A program made the position numbers and the translations under genes. Below are positions 61,011 to 64,000 of a stretch of 64,000 nt of DNA, in pieces; position 1 is the first letter of the stretch; each line of letters begins with the position of its first letter. The DNA comes from Manihot esculenta (taxonomy: Eukaryota; Streptophyta; Magnoliopsida; Malpighiales; Euphorbiaceae), in the NCBI RefSeq assembly GCF_001659605.2, contig NC_035168.2, positions 10,724,292 to 10,788,291 on the forward strand, in the 5' to 3' direction. The notes beneath the pieces are model-generated. The model ran no database searches, was not told the DNA's origin, and saw only the letters and a list, made by a program, of their open reading frames with translations.

Positions 61011-61325
61011 ACCCCTATTAACCTAGTTATAGAAGACTTCTCACCTGTATGGCCCACATAAAGCTTTAGTGTACCACTATTCTCAATCTCTTTAGCAATA
61101 TCCAATAAAATATTATCATTCCATATAAGTACAAAGTCATTTTCTGCATGTCCACTTGGCTTATTCCAAAACATTACCATTGTCCAAATCCCTTATATAA
61201 TTAAGCAAACAGAATCATGATAAATAATCAATCCCCATTCTTTCAATTGTTGTCTTTTCATCCAAATATAATTGGTATGGGTTATGAGTAAATACACCAC
61301 CATAATACCATCTAATTGTAATTAC
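61011..61325 (-). pseudogene. MULE-like transposase remnant, N-terminal part
   Basis: On minus from about 61325: MVITIRWYYGGVF followed by a stop, then from 61180 WNKPSGHAENDF, ILLDIAKEIEN and LKLYVGHTGEKSSITRLIGV, where the chromovirus insertion cuts it. The frame resumes with GVDYLKSV at about 51255. The opening, an [IV]xWYYGGxF stretch, resembles the N-terminal domain of plant MULE transposases. It is broken and short, so the call is tentative. Confidence 0.4.
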
Positions 61326-62581
61326 CATTTTGAAAAATAGTAAACAAAACCCTAATTTACTAAAGTTGCAGAGACCACAATAAAAAGTATAAGCAATAAA
61401 TAATAAAAAATTACATAAAGATTTTCAAATTAAAGAACCCCAAATCTTCTACTTAATAACAAAAAAACCTATATTCTTTTTTTTTTTCAAATATAGAACA
61501 TAAACTACAATACCAATACAATTTAAACATGCAGAAAAATACATTTATAGAAAGTCAACAATAAACTCACATTTTTTGTGGTTTTTTTATATCAATGGTA
61601 GAAGGTATCCCCTCCAAACTTGACAAAGTTGGTGTTTACAAAATGATCAATGATTTGCTTGATACTAAAACTTCACTCTTTCACAGAATAATCGGTATTG
61701 TTGGTAGTTTATTCTCGATGTTTCTTGAAGAAAATCTTCAAATTTTTCAATATTTGTTTTAGTTTTGGATAATCAACAATGGCGTAAGTCTTCAATGCCC
61801 CGAAGAAAAAAAATGATAACTTATAGCTGATAGATTAGACTAAGTTACAAGTCCATTTGACAAAATATAACACCTCATTGCATGTGATACTCTTATTATC
61901 CTGGGTAATTTTCTATTTAAATATTAAGATTTTAATAAGTTCAAGTGCCTAATAGGTCATGAACTATGGACAAATTATTAATCATTCAAGAGTGTAAAGA
62001 TGTATTCACCATGTTTTTATATATGTATGTTGAGATGGAAATAGAGTTTTCTAAGTATATATATACTTTACCTCATGTTTAGAATGAATGATTTTGAGAG
62101 AATTTAATTCTTTTCTAACAAATTTTAAAAAAATTATTTTTCTTTAACTTATAAAATTTTAATTTTTAAATAAAATAAATTACAAGTAATTTTATAAAAA
62201 TTAATTTAAATTATTTTCTTATAAAATTAATCATGTCAAATAAAGGATATTTAGGCTTTGATAAATATTTGAGATTTTTGTAGAATTGAATTATTTTTAG
62301 GTTATGGACATACACCTAATTATGAATATTTTCATAACAATTTAATAATATTAAAATAATCTATTATTTAAAAATTTAAATAAAATAATTTTAATTAATT
62401 ATGTCAAAATCTAATAAAAACAAGAGTAAAAAATTTAAATAAAATAATTAAAAATTATAAATAAAATTTAATTATTAATAGGTACAATTAAAAAGTTAAA
62501 TAAATTTAAAAATAAAATTAATTTTACCATTTATAACACATGCATTTCTCTAGTATTAACGAAGGGAGGAATTTCAAGAGA
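61326..62581. other. AT-rich intergenic DNA
   Basis: No gene or recognisable repeat is seen. Confidence 0.55.
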
Positions 62582-62998
62582 GGGGTGAGTAATTCATTAA
62601 TTTAATTTAAAATTAAATTAAATCGAATAGATTGAAAATTAAAATTGTAGTATTTATAAAATTAAATCGAATTAATTTTAATTAAAAATTAAATTCAATC
62701 AATTTAAATTTTTAATAAATCTTTTATTTTTCACACTTTATTTTTATTATTTTAAAATTTAATTAAAATATTTTAATTTTAATATGATTTAATTTATGTA
62801 TTATAAAAAATAATATATTATTATTACTAATTTGTTGGCTTTAATTTTTTAATTTTTTTATTAAAATTAAATCAAATTAAAATAATAAAAAAATTTTAAA
62901 ATTAAAAATAAAATAAAATTAAAATAAATAAAAAATTAAATAAAAATTTTAAATTAATTCAAATTTATCAATTTTTTTAATTTCAACTTGCTCACCCC
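62582..62998. mobile_element. MITE-like element, copy 3
   Basis: The ends are GGGGTGAG (62582) and CTCACCCC (62998). The interior matches copies 1 and 2 in reverse orientation ('aataatatattattattactaa' near 62810). It is 417 bp and non-coding. The target duplication is not clear. Confidence 0.6.
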
Positions 62999-63338
62999 TG
63001 CTTTAGAAGGATATTAAAAGCTTATGAACTTTTTTGGAGAATATTAAAAAATTAATGAAAGATTCCTAAAACGCATTACCAGGACGAGTTTAAAAGGAAA
63101 TAAACACAAATGTTAACGGGGGGAGAATAGTTTCAGGAAACAGTCTCTGACAGGTAGGCCCAGTTTGCTAATTTTCAAAGGAAATTGGAATTAAGACGCA
63201 TTAACTGCGTCCTTGTTATCCCAATAAAAGCCAAACCAGGAAACGTCTAAATCGCTCACTCTTTACAACCGCATCACTCTTCCTTTCTTCTTGCATCTTT
63301 TCTTGGATGTTTTTGATTCATTCTCAATAGCTGTAAAG

Positions 63339-63380
63339 ATGGTCATGAACAATTTCCTTCGATCTGCTCTCAAAACCCAG
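63339..63380 (+). CDS. Probable first coding exon of a host gene running off the window
   Basis: A pyrimidine-rich leader (63240-63335) precedes an ATG that opens 14 codons, MVMNNFLRSALKTQ, ending in a consensus donor CCCAG|GTATCT. The following 620 bp are T-rich with scattered 'tttctttcttt' runs, as expected of a plant first intron; no second exon can be identified before the window ends. The short basic start would suit an organelle-targeting peptide, but the protein cannot be named. Confidence 0.45.
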
Positions 63381-64000
63381 GTATCTCCAATTCTTCAATT
63401 CTAGTTTCTCCAGTTCTTGTGGATTTTATCGTTTTTTTTTTTATTTTTTTATTTTTATGAAAGTTTGGTTTTCCCACTTTTGTGGATCATATCTTCAGCA
63501 TCCTTGATTTGCTATAAATGATAAGCTTTTCCTATTTGGTTAACTTCCCTTGTGATGAGTTTGTAGCCTTTCCTGGTTGGTAAATGCCGCCAAAGAATTT
63601 AAATTGAAATACCCTTTTTGAGACAGAAACAATTGGTTCTCGTTTGTGGTTCTTCTTTTTTTGTTTTTTCTTTCTTTCTCCAGACAACAAATAGATTCAC
63701 GTTGGCAGTTTGATTTTTGCTTTTTTCCAATTCAATTAATTTAGTATAACATGTTTAATCTTGATTTCTGTTTTGTTGGTAATAAGATGCTAGGGGAAAG
63801 GTGGGGGAGCTAAATTATATACTTCTGTTTTATGAATCAGCACTTTCTTCGTTGTTATAAAGCTCATTCAATTTTTCCAAGTATTTGTCATATACAAGTA
63901 TTTATGGAGAATTTTTAATTTGGTAACGGACTTTTACTGGCTATATTAGCCAAGTGTATACTGAGAAAGTAAGGATAAAGACTTCCAATTATTAATAGAA

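Overview
This window is nuclear DNA of a flowering plant, most likely a eudicot. The evidence is intron-containing FHY3/FAR1-family genes, plant lineages of Ty3/gypsy retrotransposons, a nuclear insert of chloroplast psbA/trnK DNA, and very AT-rich intergenic DNA cut by GC-richer transposons. The species cannot be fixed from the sequence; Euphorbiaceae or another Malpighiales is only a guess.

Layout. 1-6.8 kb is the 3' part of a decayed Tat-lineage Ty3/gypsy element: integrase on +, tandem repeats, a spliced antisense gene of the 'putative gypsy type transposon' kind, polypurine tract and part of an LTR. 8.9-15.9 kb is a second, scrambled Tat-type element: the same accessory gene but on +, three tandem-repeat arrays, a gag scrap and a 615-bp LTR, with a 1.5-kb solo-LTR-like insertion inside an array. 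17.8-31.8 kb is the genic core: two tandem FHY3/FAR1-like genes on the minus strand, each one large exon plus a series of small phase-0 exons, modelled at 842 and 841 aa. 33.1-33.7 kb is plastid-derived DNA. 34.0-35.0 kb holds a SINE-like element and a GC-rich fold-back element with a 5-bp target duplication. 35.2-37.3 kb is a solo LTR. 39.0-48.1 kb is an old minus-strand chromovirus broken by a 2.1-kb solo-LTR-like element and another solo LTR. 49.2-49.6 kb may hold a tiny GRF-zinc-finger gene. 51.3-61.0 kb is a nearly pristine chromovirus (Tekay/Del type): 2178-bp LTRs, perfect 5-bp target duplication, initiator-Met primer site and one uninterrupted 1663-codon gag-pol frame. It sits inside a MULE-like transposase remnant. 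The last 700 bp appear to hold the first exon of a host gene on +.

How the parts relate. The two FHY3/FAR1-like genes are the only convincing host genes, and are themselves ancient domesticated MULE transposases that act as transcription factors. Nearly everything else is mobile DNA in layers. Four LTRs of one chromovirus family lie in the same orientation (two solo, one full-length pair). The most notable points are: the young chromovirus has lysine where the catalytic glutamate of integrase is expected; its LTRs carry arrays of a short 6-1-6 inverted repeat and copy-variable hairpin repeats; and the fold-back element shares both its terminal sequence and its 5-bp target duplication with those LTRs, which raises the possibility of integrase-mediated mobility in trans.
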